NCBI GenBank assembly: GCA_000507305.1
Contig: DF239165.1
Coordinates: 1-64,000 of the forward strand
Direction of reading: 5' to 3'
Length of the DNA: 64,000 bases
Origin: Breviolum minutum Mf 1.05b.01
Taxonomy: Eukaryota; Sar; Dinophyceae; Suessiales; Symbiodiniaceae
How positions within the stretch are numbered: the stretch's first letter is position 1; each line of letters begins with the position of its first letter. Under the pieces are notes generated by a model. It had not been told where the DNA came from. It worked only from the letters and a program-made list of their open reading frames with translations, and did no database searches. Of the stretch, positions 50,812 through 60,618 are shown in pieces. A program made the translations under genes and the position numbers.

Positions 50812-51775
50812 GTATCAATAAGTTGGGTTCACCCCCCACCCATCGTTAGCAATCGTCAGAAATCTAAGAATTCAGAATCAGATCTTATGGCTCGGGAGGG
50901 ACTCCCAACCTATATAAGCCACTGGCATCCTGGGGGGGGGTACATCCAATCCGTAAGCCACTACCAGGTTCTTCCGAGTGGCCTTAAAAAGGTGTTTTTA
51001 AGTGACCCTTTCATGGGTTAAGTGACCTCCATTTGGGTGATCAAAGGGTCACTTGGAAGAAGCTGGTAGACTTGTTTATTTCCAACAAAATGCAGGGGCT
51101 CAAAGGAAGTTTTTCGTTTTAAGTTTCCATATCCCAGGTCCACAAAAAAATAGGACAAGAGTGTTAGTTGCTTACCTACATTGACCTACCGATACTTTCA
51201 ACCGGGGCCCCGTTTCTGGTAGCTAAAAAAAAAGCCATCCCCCCAGAGAGTCGATTTTGGGCACTCAAATGGCATACTAATTGGAGATTTACTTAGTTAA
51301 ACCCTGAGATCTAAGTGGGTAAATGTCATTGGTTCATGAAGTGAACCTGGATGAAAAACCTTCACACATTTCCACTGTGAACCAATGTCTTTAGGCAGGG
51401 CTGAAGGTAATACATACAATTCAATAGGTATGTTATGTTATATATTATATCTATACCAGCGACCCCCAGGTCGGACCACAAAGTCCATCAGTCCATCCTA
51501 AAATTTTCTCCGTCTTCCAGGTTGGTGTTTGGTCCTCCGGGGTTATATATATGACATGATTTGCGCCAAACCATACTCAAATAAGGCTTATCAGGAAAGC
51601 TTGTCACATTGATTGGTTCGAAGGATTGGATGCTTTTACGTTCCTTTTGGATCCTGGATCGTTTGGGGCATGTTTGCTGTGCATCACCCAAACCGGGGCG
51701 TAAAATGATATTCATCCTCATGTTTTTTGTAATGTTTTTTCGGGCGGGGAACATACCTCATCGCAAGTTGAGCAG

Positions 51776-51858
51776 GTTGCAAATCGCACGGCCATATCTT
51801 TCCCCTCCCAGTTGGCCCTTTTACCTTGAAACCCGTCCCGTTCAACAAAATACACTAG
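51776..51858 (+). CDS. Candidate exon, unrecognised
   Basis: It lies between ATCGCAAGTTGAGCAG and CACTAG|GTGGTGG (a family A left end). It reads LQIARPYLSPPSWPFYLETR and PVQQNTL (1 + 27 codons + 1). The end phase does not fit the frame preferred in the next exon. Confidence 0.4.
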
Positions 51859-51960
51859 GTGGTGGTTTCAAATATGTTTTTGTTCACTCATATTTGGGGA
51901 AGATTCCCATGTTGAGGGTTGCATATTTTTTCAAATGGGTTGGTTGAAACCATCAACGAG
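51856..51960. mobile_element. Family A TIR element abutting exons on both sides
   Basis: It runs from TAGGTGGTGGTTTCAAATAT to GGTTGAAACCATCAACGAG. ATACA occurs just before (51850) and just after (51961), a likely target duplication. Open coding-like sequence lies on both sides, so it looks like an insertion that became an intron. Confidence 0.75.
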
Positions 51961-52109
51961 ATACAGGAGTTGGGCGAAACAGACGATGAACTCATTTTGG
52001 AGAGCTTTTGAAGACGTTTCCGGCGGCCGATGGTTCAGCAATCTGGCGGGCACCCTGTCTAGGATGTACAAAAAATCATTGCATAAGATTGCACATGACT
52101 GCAAACCAG
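51961..52109 (+). CDS. Exon flanked by a family A and a family F element
   Basis: It starts at the family A end and stops at GCAAACCAG|GTGATTC, the family F left end. One frame reads YRSWAKQTMNSFWRAFEDVS and GGRWFSNLAGTLSRMYKKSL. Another begins IQELGETDDELILESF but soon meets a stop, and a third is open distally. It is exonic with good likelihood, but the frame is provisional. Confidence 0.5.
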
Positions 52110-52209
52110 GTGATTCAATTCGTGACCTTTTTGGGATGGTTAAGTGACCCTTTCAAGGGGTTAAGTGACCTCCAACTAGGGGATGAAAAGGGCACTTTGA
52201 ATCACCTGG
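52106..52209. mobile_element. Family F TIR element beginning at a splice donor
   Basis: It runs from CCAGGTGATTCAATTCGTGA to GGGCACTTTGAATCACCTGG. The left end CCAG|GTGATT doubles as the donor of the preceding exon. Confidence 0.75.
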
Positions 52210-52420
52210 AAGTAGCTGGCTTGCCGGATTTGTGAACCATCATTTTTTGTCCACTTTGGCGAGATTTTTTTCCGGCCATCAAAGATGGCTTTCTCTCGCG
52301 GTCTCGAGAGACTGCGGAACCTATCGTGCCCCCGTAATTGATTTCGTGCAAACAGGATTTCAGGGATTCAGGGAGTAGACTTTCCACATTTTTCCAACCA
52401 ACCGAAGGAATCAAACTATC

Positions 52421-52555
52421 GCATGGTAAATTGGTGGTTTGGGTTGGTGGTTTGGGCATTTTGGATCCTCTTATGAAAGGGTTAACGTTATGAAAGGGAT
52501 TGTTACCGATTCGAATCCCAAACCAACGGACCCCCAGATCACCAATTTGCCATGC
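52421..52555. mobile_element. Family J hairpin element
   Basis: GCATGGTAAATTGGTGGTTT pairs with GATCACCAATTTGCCATGC, and the loop carries ATGAAAGGGATTGTTACCGA as in the copy at 30492. Confidence 0.7.
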
Positions 52556-53904
52556 AAACTTTTCCATTGGAGGGTGCAATCGCTGATCCTTAGGGTTCAG
52601 ATGAAATTCCCACCCGCACGACTTCTCCCCGGTTAGCCTTTTCCAGCGGGCTTTGCGGCTTAGCCGAGCCCCTGCTCTTCCGACAAGCGGCGGAAATTCG
52701 TGCAAAGTCTAAGGTTCCACGAAAATTCCAAGGTTGACCCCTGGCACATACCCAAAAGGTACCCTAAAATGGAAATAATTGTCAAAGGGTTTTTCCTTCA
52801 CTAAAACGTAGTTTGTTGGGGTTTTAGGGGTATGTTTTAGGGGTATGTTTTAGAGGTACGTTGGAGTTTACTTAGAATGATGTTGTTTTTTCTTGTGTTT
52901 TGTTGGAGGGTGAGGTGGGCCGGGCATGGGGGACTTCCTGAGGTTTGCTGTATGTTTCCCTGTTCGAATGTTGCTCAGTATGTCCCCTCCTTGAAACTAA
53001 CATAGCACCTGAAACACTGGCGCGCCAGGTGCGTAGTCTCAGTTTTGGGGAGTGTTATTTCTTTGTGATGAATTTTTTGGATGTCTAAAATCTCTGGGGA
53101 TTTTATGCTAAAATTCTCACCCCTCAAAACATGGTTATTCTGGTGAGGACCTGACTCCTACAAGTTCAAATCCTTCTTATTGGCAGGGTGCAATCGCTGA
53201 TCCTTAGGGTAGTTTATGGACAACTGTATATATTTATATATAACATATCCTGAACCCCAACAGAAACACTTACAGAGTTAGCTATTAACTGGACCCAACA
53301 TCACGACCACCAGTTGAACGAGTCAGAGCTTGTTTTTCATCAAATTGACCAGGTCACCTGAAGTAATATCCATGTTGGCAAGTCCAAGTTATCCAAGGTA
53401 TGCAATGTTGAAAAACATCAGGTTTCTCAGCCACTCTTTAAACATAGCAGGTTTTTGTTTTTGAGTCCTTTGGAAAGGGGCCGACTTCAACTTCTAATTT
53501 CTCAAGAATGGAGACAGAGATATTAGAGATCCTCCTGACACCTTCAGTAGCCTCCAAAATTAGGTGGGTTTTGACGCCAAAAAGCGACATCCCAATATAA
53601 ATGTGTTGGGTTTTGTGATGTTTTGTTGGCGCTTATCAGCTGACCATGTTTATGATCACTTTGTTGAATAGGGTATCTCATTTTTTTTCAAACTTCTGAG
53701 ATGCCATGGGAAATGCCCTGCAGAATCCAGTCACTGACAACGAAAAACATTTCGGGGACCGGGGGTTTTGAAGGAGAAAGCATCTGGTTGTTTTTCTCCC
53801 TTGTGGTTGCAAAGTGCTCTTTTCAGGGTCAGTGCGTCTCGTTAGTCGCTATCTTAATCGCAGTCTTATAGTAGGAATGGTGTTGCTGTTGCTGTAGCTG
53901 CTGA

Positions 53905-54065
53905 TGGCGATCAATGATCGATGATGATCAATGATTGATGGTGATGATGCTGATGAATGATGATCAGTGCTGATCAATGATGATCAATGCTGATCATCAA
54001 TGATCATCAATGATGATCAATGCTGATCATCAATGATGATCAATGACGATGATGATCATTGATGA
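53905..54065. repeat. Degenerate GATCAATGATG repeat
   Basis: Irregular alternation of GATGATCAATG, CTGATCATCAATG and GATGATGATC, partly palindromic because GATC and TGATCA recur. Confidence 0.8.
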
Positions 54066-54521
54066 TGTTCAAACTGCAGATCATCTTGATTTTGTTGGCC
54101 CGTCGTCCAAGGCCTGAGCCAAGTGAAGCAACGGAAGGTCTTGGGGGAGTCTTGAAAGCTGCTTGCCACTGGCCACTCCCCCCCCAAAACGGGGCTTAGA
54201 TACGAATCGTTCAATGAATGGGCATGTCTCCATAAGTGGGAAATCCTACCAAATCAGCCAGAAATTGCATCTGAAAGGTTGCAGTTTTTTGGGCATAAAG
54301 TCGTCCATGGAATGTTTTAGCCTTCATTGTCATTTCGAAGATATATCCTTAAACTGAGCTTTGTTTTCTGTTCAAAAGGATGATTTTCAGGCACCGGATA
54401 GCAATGTGCATTTCTTTCATGTTGCCCTTCATACCTTCATAGCTCATGTTAAGAGCAAGGACATTCTGTGCAGAAGGGTGAGGTACTTGTTCGATGGATT
54501 CGTTCGGTATATTTTTTCATG

Positions 54522-54633
54522 CTAGGTGGTGGTTTCGAATGTTCAAATTCTCCAGATGTTCACCCCTACTCTGAGAAGATTCAGATTTTTGGACAATATA
54601 GTTTTCAAGTGGGTCCAAAACCACGACCTTCAG
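54522..54633. mobile_element. Family A element, decayed right end
   Basis: CTAGGTGGTGGTTTCGAATG is intact. The right end reads GTCCAAAACCACGACCTTCAG rather than the usual ACCACCAACTAG. Confidence 0.6.
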
Positions 54634-55147
54634 CAAAGAGTATCACTCCTTTAACGCATCATCGCACCAGATGAAACTTGTTACATGTATATGATATATG
54701 TTCAAAGCCTTGAAAATTCTCTCGTTTCATACCAAACCCGGATTTCTTTTTTGCGTTATTTCCGATTTCCTCACAACAAACGAGACACAAGCCAAAAAAC
54801 GCCCTTGTCATGTTGGTTTCGTGGTCACAGTCAAAGGAGCTCCCAGGGTTTCAGGTTGGGTTAATGTAGGTTTTAAGAAACTGCATTCATCCATGCTTCA
54901 TATACCCATACCATCCATGATCCATGGGACTGGCATATTTACCTACATGAGGAAGGTTGATTCTTATGGTAAATGTAGGTAAACCATACATGGATGGTGA
55001 GGGTCAGACTCAGCCAGATGTTTTTCCAGAGAAAAAATGTTAGATGTGTCAACTCCTTCGCCATGAATCTTGCATATAGTTTGCCTGGTTGAATGGTAGA
55101 ACTATCTAAAGTTTTTTTTTGGGGACAGGCCTAGTACATATATAAAA

Positions 55148-55243
55148 CTAGGTGGTTTCAATTATGTTTTATGTTCATCCCTATTTGGGGAAATGATCCA
55201 ATTTGATTGCTATTTTTTTTGATGGGTTAAAGCCACCAACTAG
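55148..55243. mobile_element. Family A TIR element
   Basis: It runs from CTAGGTGGTTTCAATTATGT to GTTAAAGCCACCAACTAG. Confidence 0.75.
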
Positions 55244-55317
55244 AAAAAGCAGAAAAATAAGTTTCTATATAGATGTTTTTGTTTCCAAATGTAAACTCAG
55301 AGCAGTGATTTGTAGTA

Positions 55318-55426
55318 CTGTTGATGGAAGAAATCTGGCTAACCAGTTGAGGTTGGTAGTGTATCCCATTAATTACAAGGTTTTATATATGCCAGCTGGT
55401 TAGCCGGATTTCTGAACCATCAACAG
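55318..55426. mobile_element. Family D TIR element
   Basis: It runs from CTGTTGATGGAAGAAATCTG to GGATTTCTGAACCATCAACAG, with CTGGCTAACCAGTTGAGG / CAGCTGGTTAGCCGG arms. Confidence 0.8.
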
Positions 55427-55709
55427 TAGCAATCACCCCAAAAAACTGGCAGGGAAAACAAAAATCCATACTTCAGAGGCAACTTTTGTCACCTGTTTGA
55501 CCCACACAATTTCCGAAGCCAAGGCATTTTTGTTTTGGGGGGAATTCTCAAAAATAGGTGGTAGTGAAACAGAATATGCTTTGATGTTCACGAATTCTAT
55601 TTGGAGATATATCATCCATTTTGACTTGTATTTTTCAAATGGGTTGGCGAAAAAAAACACCAAGTGGAACGAAAATCCTGCGATTTCTTCGTATATTTGT
55701 GGTTGGTAG

Positions 55710-55747
55710 GTGATGCAACTCAAGCAGCAAAACCGGAGCTTCCTGAG
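55710..55747 (+). CDS. Candidate short exon with PELPE motif
   Basis: The acceptor TATATTTGTGGTTGGTAG and donor CCTGAG|GTTGGG enclose DATQAAKPELPE (phase 1 to 0). The frame stays open beyond the donor (VGVHGWSGMEKMRWKKGHGW) into the hairpin at 55798. The motif recurs at 57537. Confidence 0.5.
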
Positions 55748-55797
55748 GTTGGGGTCCATGGATGGTCAGGGATGGAAAAGATGCGGTGGAAAAAGGG

Positions 55798-55941
55798 TCA
55801 TGGCTGGTCAACCTACCCGCATGTAAGGTACCCCCATGAGAAATAAGGCCTTAATAAGGGGTTATTAAGTATAGTTGTTCCCTTATTAAGGCCTTATTTG
55901 TCATGGGGGTACCTTACATGGGGGTAGGTTGGCTGACCATG
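55798..55941. mobile_element. Family H long perfect-like hairpin
   Basis: The left arm CATGGCTGGTCAACCTACCC, continuing GCATGTAAGGTACCCCCATG and ATAAGGCCTTAATAAGG, is mirrored almost base for base after a loop of about 20 nt. The arms are about 60 bp. It would fold strongly as RNA or as extruded DNA. Confidence 0.8.
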
Positions 55942-57536
55942 AAAAGGGTACCACACCATCCTGGATTCTGGATGAGATTCATTAGTGAAAATGAACTTGT
56001 AGAGGGTGCACAATCCGGTCTCTAAAGATGAGATTCATTAGTTAAAGGGTACAAATAGTCGAGATATATGAATCTTCATTCATGGTTACAATTTTCCATT
56101 TTCCATTTGACTAGGGCGTTGGTTTTAGTAGGGCCTAGGGCCTAGGGTGAAAACTAGCATATCCCCTGAAAATGATGGTTGGAAGATGTATTTCTTATTG
56201 AAATAGTCCCCTTTTTAGGGGACATGTTAGTTTTCTGGGGTGTATCATTTATTTTGGGCTATGTTTTTCGGGGTTATTTCACTTCATTTTTTAACGATCG
56301 TAGGGGCCCGCCCACCTTGTAGGAAACTCATCTGAAAATTGATGGAAAACTGACCAGCTATTTTGGTTAGCTGGGTCGGGGTTATGCAAGCACGGCCTTA
56401 CCCTCATGAAAGGCTAGTCTACCAAGCATCCATTTCTAGAGCGATTTGTTAGTTTTACGGAGGGTATTAACTTCAAATCCTTCCAGGGGTCGCATGACTT
56501 GGCATAGACTGGAGGCATTTTTTCATGTTGGAAATATCTTGCAGTTGGACATTGGGTCCTCGTAATACCGATCTTCACATCCGGTACATAATACCATATA
56601 TACCATCCATCAAGAAGTTCCGCAACAGTTGAAGGGAAGGATACTACTAAACTCGCATCGTTTTGGGGAGTTTTTCGGGTCACATGACTTCGAGAGTGTT
56701 TTTGATTGAACATCAGGCAACTTTGATCAACACTGCTGAAGCGACACTCAAAAACTAACAGCTGATGCATCCGGCTGTATCTACAGATTAGTATCTGAGA
56801 TACTCCCTAGAAAACTAATCTGTCCCCCCTGAAAAAAAGTGGTTGGAAGACGAGCCTTTCCTTTTGAGATGGCCCCTTTTTAGGGGACATTCGTTACCGG
56901 GGGTGCATCGTTTAGTGGTCCATGGGAATCAATGGACCGTGGTTGGAGTCCTATTTGTAGCACCTTCACTGCGAGGACCAGTTTTTTCCTTTGATGATTG
57001 GAAAAAAGTTTTGTTTTTTTGGGGCGTGTTTAAGCAAACTTAAAACCATTTTGTAGACTAAGTTGTCAGGCTTTTGATATTTGCTGGTCAGATTTGTTGT
57101 TTCACGTAATTACATGTAATTACTATGTTATTCAACCGGTGTTCGTATTAATTATCTACCTAATCTATAGTCAGTTGGTGGTTTCAAAGATGTTGGGATG
57201 ATTTCGGGCTATTTTTTACCCCTAACCTGGGGGAACTGATCCGAGCAGGTTCCCGAAAGCAAGCGAAGACGGAAGTCCTGGTCCTCGGTCAACCAGCATG
57301 ATCATGGTGATCATCAACAGTATCATCATGACTGATATTATTTGATGAAAACATATGAAACCATGATTTATTATGTCATTTTATGATGATCTCATCATGA
57401 TCATCATCATCATCATCATCATTATCATCATCATCATCATCGTCATCAACATGATGATCATCATTCTGATGTTTGATGATGCTTATGATCTTGATCATCC
57501 TTCTAGTATCATCAATACGATACACCGTTTTTAAAG
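55942..57536. other. Intron-like stretch
   Basis: It carries family E remnants (about 56150-56250, 56440-56470, 56805-56900), a family L-like end near 56305 and ATC microsatellite sequence at 57399-57449. A 118-codon - strand frame (56414-56770) reads like protein in parts (DGWYIWYYVPDVKIGITRTQ) but has no clear splice sites. Confidence 0.45.
57399..57449. repeat. (ATC)n microsatellite
   Basis: Runs of TCATCATCATC are broken by single substitutions. Confidence 0.85.
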
Positions 57537-57578
57537 GTACCTTTGAGTCGATGATGGAACCCGAACTTCCCGAAATCG
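57537..57578 (+). CDS. Candidate short exon with PELPE motif
   Basis: Between CGATACACCGTTTTTAAAG and GAAATCG|GTGGGA the reading is TFESMMEPELPEI (phase 1 to 1). It resembles DATQAAKPELPE at 55710 in sequence and in the position of the donor. Confidence 0.45.
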
Positions 57579-57761
57579 GTGGGAGGGTAGTGTTCAACTT
57601 ACTCCCTCGAAATCGTTTGCAGCTCGCCCCTGCAAATCATGATGGTTGGAAGACGAGCCGGTGTCCTTGTGTGCTTGTCCTTGTGTGCTTCGACCTATTT
57701 TCAGGGGCAAACTTGCTGTTAGTTTCAGGGAAAAAATATGTCCTATTCACAAATAGATATC

Positions 57762-57858
57762 TGGATGGTGGTTTCGGATATCTTTTATTTTCATCCCTAC
57801 CTGGGGAAATGATCCGATTTGACTAATATTTTTCAAGTGGGTTGAAACCATCAACCAC
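57762..57858. mobile_element. Family A TIR element
   Basis: It runs from TGGATGGTGGTTTCGGATAT to GTTGAAACCATCAACCAC. ATAT flanks both sides. Confidence 0.7.
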
Positions 57859-58129
57859 ATATATTTTCCACCTTTACACCCACCTTTTTCTCGGGGTCAT
57901 TATATTATATAGGCCACCTTTCCCCGAACTTCATTCTCACCATCAGGGGAGGGTAGTACTTGGAGGATCATCCCAGTTAGTAAGTGGTTAGGATCACCCC
58001 CATTTCGAAGCCATTTAGGCCATTTGGAAGGGAAACAACCCTACTTAGGGGACTTACAATCACCATGGTTATGAACCATTTACAAGTCATGGGATGATCC
58101 TCCCAGTAAGAACGACCCCCGAAAGTATA

Positions 58130-58252
58130 CTGTTGATGGAAAAAATCTCAAACAACCACCTGGGACTCCTGGGACGGTCCCAAAACCCCGTAAATAATGT
58201 GATAAACTACCAAACTCAACTGGTGAACGCCGGATTTCTGAACCATCAACAG
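58130..58252. mobile_element. Family D TIR element
   Basis: It runs from CTGTTGATGGAAAAAATCTC to GGATTTCTGAACCATCAACAG and directly follows a family C element, so two families lie back to back. Confidence 0.75.
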
Positions 58253-58513
58253 TATTAACTGGTTACAGTTCAGGAAATGAGTCCTGAACTCCTACCAAGC
58301 TACTACGTCAATTCACAGTCAGCTCGGCCCAGGTTGCAGGATTTGGGTCTGACAGATGCTTTGGAGGTGCCGACAGTGGTTGGAGTAACAGTAGAGTAGT
58401 AACGGTTGTGATTGTGGTTGTTTCATTGATTTTCATCCGGATTGAAATTAGAAACCCCCAAATTTGAAGGGTAAAAGGGTGGAACCCGGAATGGATGTCT
58501 TGGAGATTTCTCC

Positions 58514-58557
58514 TTGTTGTTGTTGTTGTTGTTGTTGTTGTTGCTGCTGCTGCTGCC
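58514..58557. repeat. (GTT)n(GCT)n microsatellite
   Basis: About nine GTT units followed by four GCT units. On the - strand it would read as poly-Gln or poly-Asn depending on frame, but no exon boundaries were found. Confidence 0.85.
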
Positions 58558-59128
58558 GACAAGTGCAAATTTTGGTGCCCCAAGGAAGTTGTTGGAAGTT
58601 TCCTGAGGCATGTACAGAGGTCTTGTATGTATCATAATATGTATATATATATATACATTTAATACACATACACGTGTATGTTGGGGATGCTACAGTGACC
58701 ACCAAGGGGCCTCCACCTTTCAAGAGAGGAGACAACATTCTGCACCAGTTGATCGGGCAACTATCCCATCAATTCTGGTATTTTAAGCATGCAAACTGGC
58801 GTAGCAGTTTAAATAGATACATAGTGTGTAGCTACAATGTACATATGTATGTTTTGATTTTATATAGATATAAGTATTTCTATTGACACACACATATATA
58901 TGTATATATATATATGTATTAATATCTATATTATATATCAACAATTTTACATATATACACATATATGTGAGAGTGACACCAACCCAATTGATGTTTTGTT
59001 TGAATTGCCTGAAATTTCAGGAAGTTCTGAGTTCATCAAGTCTTGAGTCACCATAGATCCCTGAAAGCCTTGAGGACACGCTCACCATGACGGAAGAAGA
59101 CAAGGACGGCACTGATCACTGAGAATGT

Positions 59129-59245
59129 ACACCCTCCCTGAAACAAACAGCAAGTTTACCCTACAAATGGATGGTTGGAAGACGATCCTTTCCTTTTGGG
59201 GCCCTGCCAATTTTCGGGGGTGAAATGTTAGTTTCAGGGAGGGTA
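59129..59245. mobile_element. Family E TIR element
   Basis: It runs from ACACCCTCCCTGAAACAAAC to GTTAGTTTCAGGGAGGGTAT. Confidence 0.75.
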
Positions 59246-59665
59246 TATCATATCTGGAGAAGTATACCGCCTGGAAAGCATCGATCGCGATCGCCACTCC
59301 TGTTAGTATTGGTTTATTATGGCCCCGTACAAATCGCCACCATTTTGGGAGTAGCGATCGCCGATCACCATCTACTTTCACTACGGTGTATGTTTGGTTG
59401 GAAAAATTGCATGTGCACAACTTGTTGAGGATTGCTTTCTCCAAAAGCCATCGATTGCAGGATTCCAGTCGTTCACCTTTCAAACAAAAACTACATTTGA
59501 TCTACTTGGAATATTATTTGTTTCACTGAGATAAGTTTCTTCTAGCTGATGTGATTCCCTTCTCAAAACATGATTTCAAGGGCAATTCTTGGGGATGAGC
59601 CAAAACTATCTTCAGTTTGAACAACGAAATTCCGGTGATTTCCAGCGCTTCCACAGCGGTCTTGG

Positions 59666-59697
59666 GATGATGATGATGATGATGATGATGCTGGTGG

Positions 59698-59747
<50 letters not shown>

Positions 59748-59863
59748 GTGACGATGCTGGTGGTGGTGGTGGTGCTGGTGGCAATGATGATGCTGGTGCT
59801 GGTGGGGATGATGATACTGGTGGTTGTGGCGATGACGATGGTGGTGGTGGTGGTGGTGGGTGG
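59666..59863. repeat. (ATG)n / (GTG)n compound microsatellite
   Basis: Long ATGATG runs give way to GTGGTG runs with interspersed CTGGTG. It is open on both strands (poly-Met on +, Ser/Pro-rich on -) purely because of the repeat, so no gene is called. Confidence 0.9.
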
Positions 59864-60268
59864 TGTTTTTTGTTTTTAAGGAGTTCTCGATGGATCATAT
59901 ATTTTGTTCTGAGGGAGCCATACCGTTTTTGGGTCGCAATTTGGCTGCGGATGGCAGGTGGTGCAGGGAAAAGGATGGTGAGGAAACGTTTCATTAAACC
60001 CTGTCAGAGTAATATAGAACAATCAAAACATGGTCTACTAAAAAACGGATTTTTCCCCGCCGTTCGGGCGTGCCATCTTTTCAAAATAATTGTATTGACT
60101 AATTTGATATTTTCACCAGAAATGCAGTACACCCCTGAAATTGAATATAGATACTGCAATTAGTGGTTTGGAAAAGGCATCTCCTTTGAAATATGGTTAT
60201 TTTCGTTATGTGGCTATCAAATTTCAAATTGTGCAGGATGCATTCATTTCAGCCTTCTCTTTGACCAG

Positions 60269-60355
60269 GAGATGGCTGAGTTAGCAGCTAAAGCCGAAGC
60301 CAAAGCGGTAGCACAAGATCCGGTGCCACTTCCGGAGGTGTGGACCCGGTGGACG
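60269..60355 (+). CDS. Exon, Ala/Glu/Lys helix then Pro-rich turn
   Basis: After CTTCTCTTTGACCAG it reads EMAELAAKAEAKAVAQDPVP, then LPEVWTRWT. The donor is TGGACG|GTGGAT, or CCGGAG|GTGTGG at 60334; both leave phase 0, matching 60521. The charged Ala-rich helix followed by PLPEV recalls the PELPE exons upstream. The frame cannot continue far because a TGA follows. Confidence 0.65.
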
Positions 60356-60424
60356 GTGGATGGAGGATGAAACCATGGCACCTTTAAAAAGGGGGGGAGG
60401 AAGTCGTGGAGTCGTACCATTTTC

Positions 60425-60520
60425 TAGGTTAGGTGGCAACTCAAATATTTCTGGAATTTTCACCTACCTGACCTACCTGGGGGAAATGATTAAAAAACGG
60501 GTTGATTTTCCACCAACTAG
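60425..60520. mobile_element. Family A TIR element ending exactly at a splice acceptor
   Basis: It runs from TAGGTTAGGTGGCAACTCAA to GGTTGATTTTCCACCAACTAG. The exon at 60521 starts at the next base, in the phase left by the exon at 60269. Confidence 0.75.
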
Positions 60521-60618
60521 AAAAAATCACGTTGCTTGGCTCTTGATGATGATGAATTTTTACATGAATTCACATGGGTGCATGAAACTTTGGAACCTCG
60601 CCAAAGATTCCTTGGAAA
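60521..60618 (+). CDS. Exon, unrecognised acidic protein
   Basis: It starts in phase 0 at the family A end and reads CLALDDDEFLHEFTWVHETL and EPRQRFLG. The donor GGAAA|GTCTTT leaves phase 2. Acidic and aromatic residues alternate as in a short linear binding motif, but no domain is recognised. Confidence 0.6.

Larger units (their letters stand above)
52210..55709. other. Intron-like stretch with elements and a GATCA-rich repeat
   Basis: It contains a family J hairpin (52421-52555), a weak family E pair (about 52983-53050), a degenerate GATGATCAATG repeat (53905-54065), family A elements at 54522-54633 and 55148-55243, a family K palindrome (54925-54995) and a family D element (55318-55426). 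No exon is supported. Confidence 0.5.
57579..60268. other. Intron-like stretch with microsatellites and elements
   Basis: It contains a family E pair (about 57594-57735), family A (57762-57858), family C (57955-58110), family D (58130-58252), a GTT/GCT microsatellite (58514-58557), AT-rich runs (58640-58960), family E (59129-59245) and an ATG/GTG microsatellite (59666-59863). An open island after 59245 (GGYIISGEVYRLESIDRDRH on +, or a 133-codon - frame) may hide an exon, but the strand cannot be decided. Confidence 0.5.

Noticed and set aside
58448..58738. Poly-Gln open frame on the - strand
   Set aside because: It rests only on the GTT/GCT microsatellite, with no splice sites or conserved flank.
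59563..59994. Ser/Pro-rich - strand open frame and poly-Met + frame
   Set aside because: Both are produced by the ATG/GTG microsatellite and have no independent coding evidence.
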